Below the pieces are notes generated by a model. That model was not told the origin of the DNA and did not search any database. It was given only the letters and a program-made list of their open reading frames with translations. Source: Acidobacteriota bacterium (GTDB taxonomy: Bacteria; Acidobacteriota; Terriglobia; Acidiferrales; UBA7541). Taken from it: DNA of 48,462 nt. Both the position numbers and the translations under genes were made by a program. How positions within the stretch are numbered: the first letter of the stretch is position 1; every line of letters begins with the position of its first letter. Shown piece by piece: positions 1 through 8,381 of the stretch. The DNA is taken from assembly GCA_003167215.1 (NCBI GenBank), contig PMTV01000061.1:66476-114937 (forward strand), given 5' to 3'.

Positions 1-306
1 CCGTTGGCCAGCCTCGGTGGCGCAGCGCCTTGCGTCGCCGGAGCAGCGAACGCTTGCTTGATCGATCCGGTTCTGACTCTTGGAACCAAGACCGGTTACG
101 TGGTTGCCGCAGTAGCCGCCACTGGTGCGGGTAGCGTAGTTTCTCCGTTCCAGACTTTCGAAGTGAACGCCACTCCGATATCAGTTTCGACTGGTACGCG
201 TGCGTTCTGCTCCGACCAATCTGGTGTGGTTCGCTACAACACGACCGGTACAGCGATTGGAACCGGCGCGGGTAACTGCGCTGCCGTAGTAACCATCCTT
301 CAGTAG
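1..306 (+). CDS. Type IV pilin-like protein, C-terminal part (cut by window start)
   Basis: This is the last 101 codons of a pilin whose N-terminal helix lies before the window. The reading frame is open from base 1, and the first in-frame TTG at 4 is not a likely start. The sequence is nearly the same as the C-terminal half of the next pilin (679-1182): both carry the cysteine pair segment LGGAAPCVAGA, the segment TKTGY and the segment STGTRAFCSDQSGVVRY. The DNA is also very similar, so the two genes are a recent tandem duplication or have been homogenised. The globular domain is Ala/Gly/Thr-rich with four cysteines that could form two disulfides. The role is inferred to be a subunit of a pilus or pseudopilus on the cell surface. 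Confidence is high for family and low for which filament it builds. Confidence 0.85.
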   Translation, partial: PLASLGGAAPCVAGAANACLIDPVLTLGTKTGYVVAAVAATGAGSVVSPFQTFEVNATPISVSTGTRAFCSDQSGVVRYNTTGTAIGTGAGNCAAVVTILQ

Positions 307-322
307 TTATCTGTGCTCCAAG

Positions 323-357
323 CGGGGAGGAAGCTCAGCTTCCTCCTCGTTTTTTTT
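323..357 (+). terminator. Rho-independent terminator after the first pilin
   Basis: A GC-rich hairpin built on ggaggaag and cttcctcc arms is followed by eight T residues. It lies 17 bases after the stop codon. The hairpin after the second pilin is almost identical, which supports duplication of the whole gene plus terminator. Confidence 0.85.
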
Positions 358-593
358 GCTGGAAACCTCAGTCAATGTGGAGCGCCTCTTGGGTCATTTC
401 AACGTCTAAATTCTAGGAATGAAGCCCGTAAGACCTTTCAAGGCGCTTTCTGCTGACAAAAATAGTCATAAAGTTCGGTCAGGGGGAGGTATTTCGGCGC
501 GGTGTAATCGCGGGCTTATAGAACTAGCTCCCATCCTACTGATAATGAGAGGTATAATCGGTGTGTCGTGTCGGTACATGGGGTGAGCCATTG
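358..593. other. Intergenic region between the first two pilins
   Basis: About 320 bases separate the first terminator from the next pilin start. I see no gene here. A tandem GTGTC pair at 563-572 lies just upstream of the sigma-54 type promoter. It resembles the GTGTC core described for PilR sites in Pseudomonas, but it is closer to the promoter than those sites are, so it is only a candidate. The open frame seen on the opposite strand across this region is a shadow of the pilin coding sequence. Confidence 0.5.
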
Positions 594-609
594 TGGAACG
601 CCGCTTGCC
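594..609 (+). promoter_or_regulatory. Sigma-54 type promoter of the pilin gene
   Basis: The sequence TGGAACGCCGCTTGCC has the invariant GG (595-596) and GC (607-608) separated by exactly ten bases and matches TGGCACG-N4-TTGC well. Transcription would begin about 12 bases further on, giving a leader of roughly 58 bases before the ATG at 679. In several bacteria pilA is sigma-54 dependent and activated by the PilSR two-component system. No pilR or pilS is in the window, so the activator is unknown. Confidence 0.7.
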
Positions 610-678
610 TTTACGGTGGGTGTACCCCGCCAGGGAGTACTAAAGAGTTTGAGCATTTTACTCAAGGAGAGAGAAGAC

Positions 679-1182
679 ATGAATAGGAAACAGAAGGGTT
701 TTTCACTTATCGAATTGCTGATCGTTGTGGCGATTATTTTGATCATCGCAGCTATCGCAATTCCGAACTTGCTTCGCGCCCGTATCGCCGCTAATGAGGC
801 TTCGGCGGTCGGCTCAGTCCGTACGCTCGATACAGCTGAAATCACGTATTCTTCGACGTACGGTACCGGCTTTGCGCAGTTGGCTAACCTCGGTGGCGCA
901 GCGCCTTGCGTCGCCGGAGCAGGGACAGCTTGCTTGATCGATCCGGTTCTAACTCTTGGAACCAAGACCGGTTACCAGGCTGCCGTAGTAGCCGCCACTG
1001 GTGCGGGTACAGTAGTTTCTCCGTTCAATACGTTTGAAGTGAACAACACTGCGTTGTCAGTTTCGACCGGTACGCGTGCGTTCTGCTCCGATCAATCTGG
1101 CGTGGTTCGCTACGCTGTGCAAGCGGCAGCGATTGGAACCGGCGTGGGTGCTTGCGCTGCTATTCCGACCATCCTCCAGTAG
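679..1182 (+). CDS. Type IV pilin / major pseudopilin
   Basis: This 167-residue pilin starts at the ATG at 679, preceded by AAGGAGA at 664-670. The leader MNRKQKG is followed by FSLIELL, so the prepilin peptidase would cut after Gly7 and methylate Phe8; Glu at mature position 5 is present. A hydrophobic helix of about 25 residues ends at the segment LRARIAANEA, typical of the GspG-like pilins of Acidobacteria. The C-terminal domain carries four cysteines. The gene is monocistronic: a sigma-54 type promoter lies upstream and a terminator directly after. It is a near copy of the truncated gene at the window start. The assembly genes encoded from 2840 onward probably export it. Whether it forms a long pilus or a secretion pseudopilus cannot be told from sequence. 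Confidence 0.92.
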   Translation: MNRKQKGFSLIELLIVVAIILIIAAIAIPNLLRARIAANEASAVGSVRTLDTAEITYSSTYGTGFAQLANLGGAAPCVAGAGTACLIDPVLTLGTKTGYQAAVVAATGAGTVVSPFNTFEVNNTALSVSTGTRAFCSDQSGVVRYAVQAAAIGTGVGACAAIPTILQ

Positions 1183-1199
1183 TTGGGATGTGCTTCAAA

Positions 1200-1236
1200 C
1201 GGGGAGGAAGCTCGACTTCCTCCCCGTTTTTTTTTT
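1200..1236 (+). terminator. Rho-independent terminator after the second pilin
   Basis: Perfect 11-bp arms (CGGGGAGGAAG and CTTCCTCCCCG) enclose a 5-base loop and are followed by ten T residues. It lies 17 bases after the stop codon at 1182. Confidence 0.93.
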
Positions 1237-1244
1237 GCGAGAAG

Positions 1245-1258
1245 GGGCAGTGAATTGC
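1245..1258 (+). promoter_or_regulatory. Possible sigma-54 type promoter of the third pilin
   Basis: GG at 1245-1246 and GC at 1257-1258 are ten bases apart. The -12 half reads TTGCA, as in the consensus, but the -24 half is weak. The position, between a terminator and the next pilin, is right. It is weaker than the site at 594. Confidence 0.35.
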
Positions 1259-1307
1259 AATCAAAAATGTCTTAACGGTCGTAGTGGATACATTCGGGGA
1301 AGCGTTT

Positions 1308-1877
1308 ATGCGAGTCCGACCAAAATACAACTCAGCCTTCAGCCCCAGTCGGAGGAACAGCGGCTACGATTCCCGCGGTTTCAGCCTCATCGAACTGCTG
1401 GTCGTAGTGGCGATCATTTTGATCATCGCGGCGATCGCCGTCCCTAACTTTCTTCGGGCGCGCATCGCGGCGAACGAAGCTGCCGCCGCAAACAACACCA
1501 GGACCATCACGACCGCTGCGATAACTTATTCATCGACTTACCAGAACGGTTATCCAAGCAGCCTAGCAACTATGGGCCCACCGCCGGGCGGTCCGGCGAC
1601 TTGCGATGCCGCCGATCTAATCGATACCCTTTTCGCGACCGCCCCCAACCAGAAGAGCGGTTATACCTACGCTTACATCGCATCAAACCCTGTAACCGTT
1701 GCTGCCGGTTGCGGCGCTGCGGGCGACAATAATTACTTGGTGACGGCCACCCCGATGATGGTGGGGATTACGGGATCTCGAAGTTTTTGTAGTGAGGAGC
1801 CCGGGGTCATTCACTACGATTCTACCGGAGCCGCCACGGCCAGCGCCGCTGCATGCGAAGCGCTTCCAGAATTGTAA
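1308..1877 (+). CDS. Type IV pilin-like protein, long leader
   Basis: This 189-residue prepilin has the class III signal: Gly then FSLIELLVVV, with Glu at mature position 5 and the helix ending in FLRARIAANEA. I prefer the ATG at 1308 because GGGGAA lies at 1296-1301; a GTG at 1284 is also in frame. The leader is then about 24 residues, three times longer than in the neighbouring pilin. The globular domain differs from the other two, with a Pro/Gly-rich segment (MGPPPGGPATC), but keeps the late motif SRSFCSEEPGVIHYDSTGA that matches RAFCSDQSGVVRY. It is therefore an older paralogue and could be a minor pilin. It is followed by the LolA-like gene after a 64-base gap. Confidence 0.88.
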   Translation: MRVRPKYNSAFSPSRRNSGYDSRGFSLIELLVVVAIILIIAAIAVPNFLRARIAANEAAAANNTRTITTAAITYSSTYQNGYPSSLATMGPPPGGPATCDAADLIDTLFATAPNQKSGYTYAYIASNPVTVAAGCGAAGDNNYLVTATPMMVGITGSRSFCSEEPGVIHYDSTGAATASAAACEALPEL

Positions 1878-1941
1878 TAGTTTGCCTGGGCGTTCCTCTT
1901 TTTCACCTCAGTTCACAATGCATTCTTGTTAAGATACTCGC

Positions 1942-2649
1942 GTGATTTGCGTCCTCTTTTTTCTCACTTTCGTGTCATTTCAATCTGCGGAGAAACCTGC
2001 AAAAGACGCTCGGCAGCTCGCACGGATGATTGACGCGCACTATCGCCGGGCAGCGACCCTCAAAGCCCGCTTTTATGAGAAGTTTTCCGACGGCGCCGGC
2101 GCGGCCTCTGCTGAATCCGGAATTGTGTACTTCTCGAAGCCCGGGCGTATGCGCTGGGAGTATGAATCGCCGGAGCAAAAGCTTTTCATCGTTGATGGAG
2201 CGAACGTGTGGTTTTACGTTCCTGCAGACCGGACCGCGAGCCGGGCAAAGATAGCAGAGAGCTCGGACTGGCGAACGCCGTTGGCGTTCCTTACTGGAAA
2301 GACCGATCTTGCTCGGCTTTGCCGGAACATCGAAATCGTGGACGGTGCGAACGCGCAGGACGCCAACCTTGGTGACCGTACCACCGTTGCTGGGAACACT
2401 CTTTTGAGTTGCGCTCCTCGTTACAATGCGGCCGATCCTGGTGAGCGCATTCGTGACGTTCTGCTCGAGGTAGATCCCGACGATCGTCTAGTTCGCGTGG
2501 TAGTCCGTCAGGCGGGGAAGGTGGAGACGGAATTTCGATTTGGAGACTGGGAAGAAAACCTGCCGATTCCGGAGACGAAATTTCACTTCGTGCCTCCGCC
2601 AGGCGTGGTCATCGTTGATGAAGCAACTCTCGCGGGCTCGCTACGCTAG
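1942..2649 (+). CDS. lolA: LolA-like outer-membrane lipoprotein carrier protein
   Basis: The protein has 235 residues from a GTG start. It opens with a short hydrophobic segment (VLFFLTFVSF) that fits a signal peptide. The core follows the LolA pattern: a helix rich in charged residues (ARMIDAHYRRAATLKARF), then SGIVYFSKPGRMRWEYESPEQKLFIVDG, a run typical of the LolA half-barrel. LolA accepts lipoproteins from the LolCDE complex and carries them across the periplasm. The length is near that of LolA (about 180-210), slightly longer at the C-terminus. No clear Shine-Dalgarno precedes the GTG, so the start is uncertain. It lies between the pilins and the pilus motor genes, where it may help deliver lipoproteins of the machine; that link is inference. 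Confidence 0.8.
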   Translation: MICVLFFLTFVSFQSAEKPAKDARQLARMIDAHYRRAATLKARFYEKFSDGAGAASAESGIVYFSKPGRMRWEYESPEQKLFIVDGANVWFYVPADRTASRAKIAESSDWRTPLAFLTGKTDLARLCRNIEIVDGANAQDANLGDRTTVAGNTLLSCAPRYNAADPGERIRDVLLEVDPDDRLVRVVVRQAGKVETEFRFGDWEENLPIPETKFHFVPPPGVVIVDEATLAGSLR

Positions 2650-2839
2650 CTTTAAGCGAGAATTCAATAATCTCCGCACTGGCCTCACCCGGCTCCCGTT
2701 CAGATGTCTTAAGCCCTTGTGCCGGTTTGCCTGTGTAACATCATAGTAATGCAGGGATCTTGCGCATAGGACGCGGGTTGTAACGGGTATGGTAAACTAG
2801 AAGGCAAACGTCTCACTGGGCGGGACGTCTAAGTCCTAA

Positions 2840-4054
2840 ATGACTGAATTTGTCTGCAAAGTCGGGGATACCACTGGTCGAGTTTTCCAGCAGATGGAGA
2901 CGGCACAGTCGGAGGCTGAGGCGAGGCAGAAACTTGCTGACCGGGGATTCTTCGTCTTCTCGGTTCGAATGCACTTCGATTTGCTTTCTCAGTTCAGCGG
3001 GGCTTCCCGCGAACGGAAGATTCGCCCTGCCGATTTTCTAATTTTTAACCAGCAATTCAGCACCTTAATCAAGGCGGGCTTGCCCATTTTGAAGGCGCTG
3101 GAGCTCCTCGCCGAGCGAGCCGCGGCGCCTCGCTTGAGGCCCATTCTCCAGGACGTGCGGCAACGCGTACGCGATGGGGCCCTGCTTTCCGAAGCGTTGG
3201 CAGCCCAGGGATCGTTCCCGGCGGTGTACGTCACGGCGATTTCGGCGGGCGAACGCAGCGGCAATCTAACGGGAGTCATCGATCAATATATTTCGTACTT
3301 GCGAGTGAGCACCGGTTTCCGCACCGCTTTGCTCACGGCATTGATTTATCCCGCGATTCTAGTGGTGACCGTAATTTTGGTTCTCAGCTACCTGGTGACA
3401 TATGCCATGCCTCAGTTTGCAAAACTTTATCAGGATCTGGGAGTGCCTTTGCCGGCCATGACGCAACTGATGCTGAACATGGCCGTGCCGCTGCGCAATT
3501 ATTTCGTCGTGTTTGCCGGGATTGCTGTTTTGATCGCTGCTGCTATTTTCTTGTGGACGCGGACGTTGGAGGGAGCGCTGGCGATCGACCGTTTAAAGCC
3601 CAAAGTTCCGATCGTGGGCGATATCTGGCTGAAAGGAGAAATCGCCCAGTTCCTGCGAACTCTAGCTACTCTTCTGGCCGGTGGCACACCGCTGGTTTCC
3701 GGGTTGCAGACATCTTCGGCTGCCATCGGAAGCCGCCTGATCGCGACTTCCGTCGCGCGAGCCTCTGAGCGAGTTCGCGAGGGCAAAAGCCTTAGTGAGA
3801 GCCTGTCCGAAACGCGATTAATCCCGCCCCTGGCTTTGGAAATGATCGAGGTTGGCGAAGCCTCTGGTGCGCTTTCGGCCATGCTGACAAGCGTCGCGGA
3901 ATTCTATGAAGAGGAAGTGAGCACCCGATTGCAGCGTACCCTGATATGGGTCACGCCGGCCATTTTGGTGGTTATGGCGGTGGTGGTAGGCTTTATTTTG
4001 ATTTCTCTCTATCTGCCTCTGTTCTCCCTCCAGATAGGATCTCCTGGAGGCTAG
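2840..4054 (+). CDS. Type IV pilus / type II secretion platform protein (PilC/GspF family)
   Basis: This 404-residue inner-membrane protein has two GspF domains. The first runs from about residue 60 to 190 (FLIFNQQFSTLIKAGLPI, then a membrane helix near LIYPAILVVTVILVLSY). The second runs from about 265 to 395 (FLRTLATLLAGGTPLVSGL, ending in a helix at ILVVMAVVVGFILISLYLPLF). Repeats of the AGxP and GExSG motifs are in place (SAGERSGNL, EVGEASGAL). The platform protein couples the cytoplasmic ATPase to pilin extraction. Seven bases separate it from the ATPase gene, so the two are translated together. Length is normal for the family. PilC and GspF cannot be separated by eye; the PilM/N/O genes downstream favour a type IV pilus. 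Confidence 0.93.
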   Translation: MTEFVCKVGDTTGRVFQQMETAQSEAEARQKLADRGFFVFSVRMHFDLLSQFSGASRERKIRPADFLIFNQQFSTLIKAGLPILKALELLAERAAAPRLRPILQDVRQRVRDGALLSEALAAQGSFPAVYVTAISAGERSGNLTGVIDQYISYLRVSTGFRTALLTALIYPAILVVTVILVLSYLVTYAMPQFAKLYQDLGVPLPAMTQLMLNMAVPLRNYFVVFAGIAVLIAAAIFLWTRTLEGALAIDRLKPKVPIVGDIWLKGEIAQFLRTLATLLAGGTPLVSGLQTSSAAIGSRLIATSVARASERVREGKSLSESLSETRLIPPLALEMIEVGEASGALSAMLTSVAEFYEEEVSTRLQRTLIWVTPAILVVMAVVVGFILISLYLPLFSLQIGSPGG

Positions 4055-4061
4055 ATATTAA

Positions 4062-5693
4062 ATGGCTACGCTCAATAACAATCCGATTACCGGCAATGCG
4101 CCTAATGAAGCGGAACGCGAACAGGCTCGCCGCTTAGCGGAACGCTATCGGTGTCCGTTTGTAGACCTTCGCGAGCAGCGCATCGATCCTGAACTGTTTC
4201 GCAGCATTCCTGCCGAACTAATGTTTCGATACAAGTTTGTCCCTCTCGAATCGCACGAAACCACATTGACTGTGGCCATTGCAGATCCGAGTCAATTGCA
4301 GCTCACCGACGAGCTTTCTCTTTTGCTCGGGAAGCGACTGCAGATAAAGGTGGCAACTACCTCGCAAATTGACGATCTCCTGAAGCGAACAGAGCAATCG
4401 CAACGCGTGCTCGATCAGGCTACCGAAGGTTTTACTCTGCAGGTCGTCGGAGACGAGGAAGACAGCGACGAAAACATCTCGATGGACAAGCTCACGCGCG
4501 GGGACACCGGCGTTAGCCCCGTCGTGCGGCTGGTGAACACGGTCATTTATACCGCGCTCGAGCGCCGCGCGAGTGATATTCACATCGAAACGCGCAACGC
4601 CGAAGTAGTCGTCAAGTACCGAATTGACGGCGTATTGCAATACGCCATGCAGCCGCTGGCAAAAGAGTGGCACGCCACAATCCTTTCACGTATCAAGGTT
4701 ATGAGTGAACTCGATATCGCTGAACGACGTGTGCCGCAGGACGGGCGCTTCCGGGTACGTTACAAAGGACGCTTTATCGATTTCCGCGTTTCCATCATGC
4801 CGTCGGTCCACGGAGAGGACGCCGTACTTCGCGTTCTGGACAAGGAAACTCTCAGCGAAAAATTCCACAACCTGACACTGGATGTCGTGGGGTTCGACCA
4901 GCAGGACATGACGCGCTTCCGCCGCTACATTCACGAACCGTACGGCATGGTCCTGGTCACCGGTCCAACCGGCTCGGGAAAAACCACGACTCTTTACGCG
5001 GCCATCAACGAAATCAAGAACGATGAAGATAAAATCATCACGATTGAAGACCCCGTGGAATATCAAGTGCGCGGCATTACGCAGATCCCCGTGAATGAAA
5101 AGAAGGGACTGACTTTCGCGCGCGGCTTGCGCTCCATCCTGCGCCACGATCCGGATAAGATCATGGTCGGCGAAATTCGCGACCAGGAAACGGCCCAAAT
5201 CGCCATCAACTCCGCGCTCACCGGACACCTTGTCTTCACCACCGTGCACGCGAACAACGTCACCGACGTGATCGGCAGGTTCATCAATATGGGCGTCGAG
5301 CCTTACAATTTCGTTTCGGCGCTGAACTGCATCATGGCCCAACGCTTGGTGCGCGTGATTTGCGAGAACTGCAAGAAGAGGGTGCATTATTCGGCGGAGG
5401 TTTTGAAAGAATCCGGTCTGGATCCGGCCGAATGGATGCAAGTGCCATTTTACGAAGGCCCCGGCTGCCTGGAATGTTCCGGCAGCGGTTATCGTGGCCG
5501 AAGCGCGATCACGGAACTCCTCGATCTTTCCGACCGCATTCGCGAGATGATTATTAATCGCAGGCCGACTTCGGAAATCAAGCGAGTAGCCAAGGAAGAA
5601 GGCATGACGTTTCTGCGCGATTCCGGTATGGGCAAGATCCGCGCGGGAGTTACCACCTTGCGCGAGATCAATAAGGTGACCTTCCTTGACTAG
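4062..5693 (+). CDS. Assembly ATPase of type IV pilus / type II secretion (PilB/GspE family)
   Basis: The 543-residue hexameric motor powers pilin polymerisation. The N-terminal MshEN/GspE-N region (about 25-150) is followed by the N2 domain and the RecA-like domain. Walker A is GPTGSGKTT at residues 301-309 and the Walker B region contains MVGEIRDQETA near 367. The Asp box reads IITIEDPVEYQV and the His box LTGHLVFTTVHAN. A tetracysteine zinc site is present as CENC (434-437) and CLEC (469-472), as in assembly ATPases rather than the retraction ATPase PilT. The frame starts at the ATG at 4062. Its 3' end overlaps the TTG start of pilM by eight bases. No pilT is in view. Confidence 0.95.
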   Translation: MATLNNNPITGNAPNEAEREQARRLAERYRCPFVDLREQRIDPELFRSIPAELMFRYKFVPLESHETTLTVAIADPSQLQLTDELSLLLGKRLQIKVATTSQIDDLLKRTEQSQRVLDQATEGFTLQVVGDEEDSDENISMDKLTRGDTGVSPVVRLVNTVIYTALERRASDIHIETRNAEVVVKYRIDGVLQYAMQPLAKEWHATILSRIKVMSELDIAERRVPQDGRFRVRYKGRFIDFRVSIMPSVHGEDAVLRVLDKETLSEKFHNLTLDVVGFDQQDMTRFRRYIHEPYGMVLVTGPTGSGKTTTLYAAINEIKNDEDKIITIEDPVEYQVRGITQIPVNEKKGLTFARGLRSILRHDPDKIMVGEIRDQETAQIAINSALTGHLVFTTVHANNVTDVIGRFINMGVEPYNFVSALNCIMAQRLVRVICENCKKRVHYSAEVLKESGLDPAEWMQVPFYEGPGCLECSGSGYRGRSAITELLDLSDRIREMIINRRPTSEIKRVAKEEGMTFLRDSGMGKIRAGVTTLREINKVTFLD

Positions 5694-6666
5694 CGCCGCC
5701 AGCCTGACAAGCCAGTTCTACGAACTCGGCCCCGTGCGCCGTATCGAGCGCTGGCTCACGGCTATGCCGCACCCGACTCTGGTGGTAGACATTTCGTCCA
5801 CTCACGTCGCGGCCGCTCGCTGGGGGAAAATCAACGGCGCCTTGGAATCCTACGCAGTCGAACCTCTTCCGTTAGGTGCCGTGCTTCCGTCTCCGGTGGA
5901 AATGAACGTAGCGCAGCCGGATGCAGTGCGGTCGGCTCTTCGACGCGTATTCAGCCGTGTTCCGGCGCGCGAGCACGGTCTGGCGCTCATCATTCCTGAT
6001 CTGGTCGTGCGCGTTTTCATTCTGCCGTTCGACGCCCTTCCGCGCAGCGCGGACGAAGCCCTGCCTCTCCTGCGCTGGCGCCTAAAGAAGAGCGTGCCAT
6101 TCGACGTGGACGAAACGGTGGTCTCCTGGATGCGCCAGGCCGGCAAAGACGGGAATCTGGAGGTCGTGACCGCGGTTGCGCGACAGAAGATTATTCGGGA
6201 GTATGAGGAAATCGTTTTGGGTTTGGACGCGAAGGTCGGAGTCGTTCTGAGTTCAACCCTGGCTACACTGCCTCTGATAGAAGATCGAGACGCCACCCTT
6301 CTCGTTCGCATGTCCGGTAAGACATTGACCACGGTCATCGTGCGCGCGGGTAATCTGTGCGTTCATCGCTCGACGGATATGGCCAGCGACGCGTCTCTCC
6401 TCAGCCCGCAATCGTTGCTCGACGAGATCTTTCCCGCCGTGGCCTACTATCAGGACACCTGGGGCGGAGCGGTGGACCGCGTTCGCCTTTCAGGACTGGG
6501 AGCGCGCGCGGACATCTTTCGCCGAGCGCTTTCCGAAGAACTGAAGTGCCCGGTAGGGCCGCTCGCTGAATCCGAGCCTCCCTTCCATCTCGATTCCGGC
6601 GCGAAAGATCTGCTGCTTCAGAATCTCGATGCGTTGGTCGGCTGGATGATGAACGGAGGGTCCTGA
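5686..6666 (+). CDS. pilM: Pilus assembly protein PilM (actin-like ATPase)
   Basis: The product (326 residues from TTG at 5686) resembles PilM, an FtsA/actin-like cytoplasmic protein that binds the N-terminal tail of PilN and links it to the motor. The phosphate-1 like strand VVDISSTHVAAARW is at about residue 33. The segment LPLLRWRLKKSVPFDVDE matches the family, as does the late LSGLGARADIF. AAGGTGA lies just before the TTG, and the eight-base overlap with the ATPase gene suggests translational coupling. Starts at a GTG (about 5731) or an ATG (5764) are possible alternatives. Four alignment genes follow in the same direction. Confidence 0.8.
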   Translation: MTSAASLTSQFYELGPVRRIERWLTAMPHPTLVVDISSTHVAAARWGKINGALESYAVEPLPLGAVLPSPVEMNVAQPDAVRSALRRVFSRVPAREHGLALIIPDLVVRVFILPFDALPRSADEALPLLRWRLKKSVPFDVDETVVSWMRQAGKDGNLEVVTAVARQKIIREYEEIVLGLDAKVGVVLSSTLATLPLIEDRDATLLVRMSGKTLTTVIVRAGNLCVHRSTDMASDASLLSPQSLLDEIFPAVAYYQDTWGGAVDRVRLSGLGARADIFRRALSEELKCPVGPLAESEPPFHLDSGAKDLLLQNLDALVGWMMNGGS

Positions 6667-6689
6667 GCGCGTCCGCGCGCTTCGCATAT

Positions 6690-7259
6690 ATGAAACTTCG
6701 TCTCAATCTTGCTACCAGGCCGCTGGAAAACAAACGGCCGTTTCTGGCTCTCTCCGGAGTCTTGGGCGCCGTCGGTATTCTTCTGCTTCTGCTTTTGTCT
6801 CACGGAGCTTACAAATCGTGGCGGGCAAACCGGGATTTACGCGCGGACATTGCTCGCTGGGAAGCCGAAATCCGCTCCAATAAACAGAGGCAGGCGACCT
6901 TGCAGGATTATTTTCGCTCCGCGCAAGCGCAACAAGTGTTGGATCGAGCTGCGTTTCTGAACTCGCTTATCGACCAGCGAAGTTTTCCGTGGACCAAGAT
7001 TTTCATGGACCTGGAGAAAATTTTGCCCGCCGGCGTCCGGGTGATGAACATTTCGCCGAGGCTTGTGAACGGAAAGGCTCTGGTTGAGATTACCATCGGC
7101 GCGGCTTCGGATGACAGCAAGATAAAGTTTATTGAGGCGCTCGAGAAATCGCCGGCGTTTTCAAACGTGCAGATTCAAGGGGAACGCCATTCCGAGCAGA
7201 TCACGCCCTCGTCCGACAAGATCACGCTGGAGCTGACGGCGTTGTACGAGACTACATGA
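6690..7259 (+). CDS. pilN: Pilus assembly protein PilN
   Basis: This 189-residue bitopic protein has a short cytoplasmic tail whose motif LNLATRPLENKRPF is the PilM-binding signature of PilN. One membrane helix follows at about residues 19-40, and then a coiled coil and a ferredoxin-like periplasmic domain (VRVMNISPRLVNGKALVEITI). PilN pairs with PilO to align the motor with the secretin. The start is the ATG at 6690, 23 bases after pilM, with no strong Shine-Dalgarno. The stop overlaps the pilO start by four bases (ATGA). Confidence 0.85.
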   Translation: MKLRLNLATRPLENKRPFLALSGVLGAVGILLLLLLSHGAYKSWRANRDLRADIARWEAEIRSNKQRQATLQDYFRSAQAQQVLDRAAFLNSLIDQRSFPWTKIFMDLEKILPAGVRVMNISPRLVNGKALVEITIGAASDDSKIKFIEALEKSPAFSNVQIQGERHSEQITPSSDKITLELTALYETT

Positions 7260-7807
7260 ATATGAAACGTTCCTGGAATACCTGGAAGAAACTGATCTTT
7301 TGCGCGCTGGGGGTTCTGCTTCTCGCGGACCTGGCCCTGGTCTTCATTCTCTGGCAATCCACGCGCGAAGGGGTCGAGAGCATGCGCGAGCAGCGAGGTC
7401 GCCTGCAGAACGAGGCCAAGCTCCTGAAGGCGGATGTCGCGCGAGGGGATGCGATTCGCGCTTCGCTTCCCAAGGTGGGAAAGGACTGCGACGCCTTTTA
7501 TCACGACGCGTTCCTCGGCGACGGCGCCGGTTATTCAGCAATCGAAGAGGATCTCGGAAATATCGCCACCAAGGCAGGCTTAAAGACCACGACAATTACT
7601 TTCAATCAAAAAGACGTGAAGGAAAGGGGAGTGACGCTTGTTACCGTTCTGGATTCGGTCGACGGAGATTATCCGGCCATCATCCAATTTATCAATGGTC
7701 TCGAGCGTTCGAAATATTTCTATCTTTTGAATAATCTTCAGCTGGACACGGCCTCGGCCGGCGACATCCGGCTGCATCTGGAACTGCGCACTTATTTTCG
7801 GATCTGA
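7256..7807 (+). CDS. pilO: PilO-like pilus alignment protein
   Basis: The 183-residue protein has a cytoplasmic stub, one membrane helix (about 12-32, LIFCALGVLLLADLALVFIL), a charged coiled coil to about residue 70, and a ferredoxin-like domain in the second half with VDGDYPAIIQFINGLERSKYF. This layout is the PilO pattern. It overlaps pilN by four bases and is followed after four bases by the next gene, so it sits in the middle of the alignment operon. Identification rests on layout and gene order more than on strict motifs. Confidence 0.72.
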   Translation: MNMKRSWNTWKKLIFCALGVLLLADLALVFILWQSTREGVESMREQRGRLQNEAKLLKADVARGDAIRASLPKVGKDCDAFYHDAFLGDGAGYSAIEEDLGNIATKAGLKTTTITFNQKDVKERGVTLVTVLDSVDGDYPAIIQFINGLERSKYFYLLNNLQLDTASAGDIRLHLELRTYFRI

Positions 7808-7811
7808 GCCG

Positions 7812-8381
7812 ATGTCACGACGAACACAAATCGGGGTGCTTATAGGGCTGGTAGCTCTTCTCGTTGTGGTGTACCTCGCCAATCGCACCCAAATGCCCGG
7901 CTTGGAAGGCGTTTTGGCGTCCGACGGTAAATTTCAACCGCTAAACGTGGACGAGCCGCAGCTTCGAATTGACCTGCTCGAAAAACTTCAGAAACTCGAA
8001 TATTCAGGCACCCATCGCAATATTTTCAGCGCGGTAGCTCTTCCAGTAGAGCCGACGCCTGCGGAAAAGGCCAAGTTGGAGCATCGCTATCCGACTGTTG
8101 ATGCGCCGCCACCTCCGCCTGCGGTCCAGGTTCCTGCACAGTTTTTCGGGTACGCTTCGATGAAGAGCAGTCCTAGGCGTTTGGCGTTTTTCCTCAACGG
8201 CGATGATGTAATCGTTGTGCAGGAAGGCTCGGTTTTCCTCAGCCGCTTCCGGCTGGATAAAATCGGCAATGACTCGGCTGATGTGGAAGAAATTTCCAGC
8301 GGACGGCACGCTACCGTTCCAATGGTGCAGCCGCCGGCAGGAGACGCGGCTCCGGGTTCCCAGCCGCCGCCAAGCCAGTGA
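7812..8381 (+). CDS. PilP/GspC-like bitopic protein
   Basis: This 189-residue protein has an N-terminal membrane helix (VLIGLVALLVVVYLA), then a linker with NIFSAVALP, a Pro-rich stretch (DAPPPPPAVQVPAQFFGY), and a small beta domain. The beta domain (RLAFFLNGDDVIVVQEGSVFL) resembles the HR domain of PilP or GspC, which docks to the secretin. The last 20 residues are Pro/Gln-rich and probably disordered. Its place after PilO matches pilP in pil operons. The family assignment is inference; no lipobox is present, unlike PilP, so the GspC-like reading may be better. Confidence 0.6.
   Translation: MSRRTQIGVLIGLVALLVVVYLANRTQMPGLEGVLASDGKFQPLNVDEPQLRIDLLEKLQKLEYSGTHRNIFSAVALPVEPTPAEKAKLEHRYPTVDAPPPPPAVQVPAQFFGYASMKSSPRRLAFFLNGDDVIVVQEGSVFLSRFRLDKIGNDSADVEEISSGRHATVPMVQPPAGDAAPGSQPPPSQ

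Noticed and set aside
516-965. 149-codon open frame on the - strand over the pilin promoter and gene
   Set aside because: It covers the promoter and the pilin coding region; the amino-acid pattern is not protein-like and the pilin frame is certain.
4686-5441. 251-codon - strand frame within the assembly ATPase gene
   Set aside because: Shadow of a gene with clear Walker and Cys motifs; His/Asp-rich translation is typical of a reversed frame.
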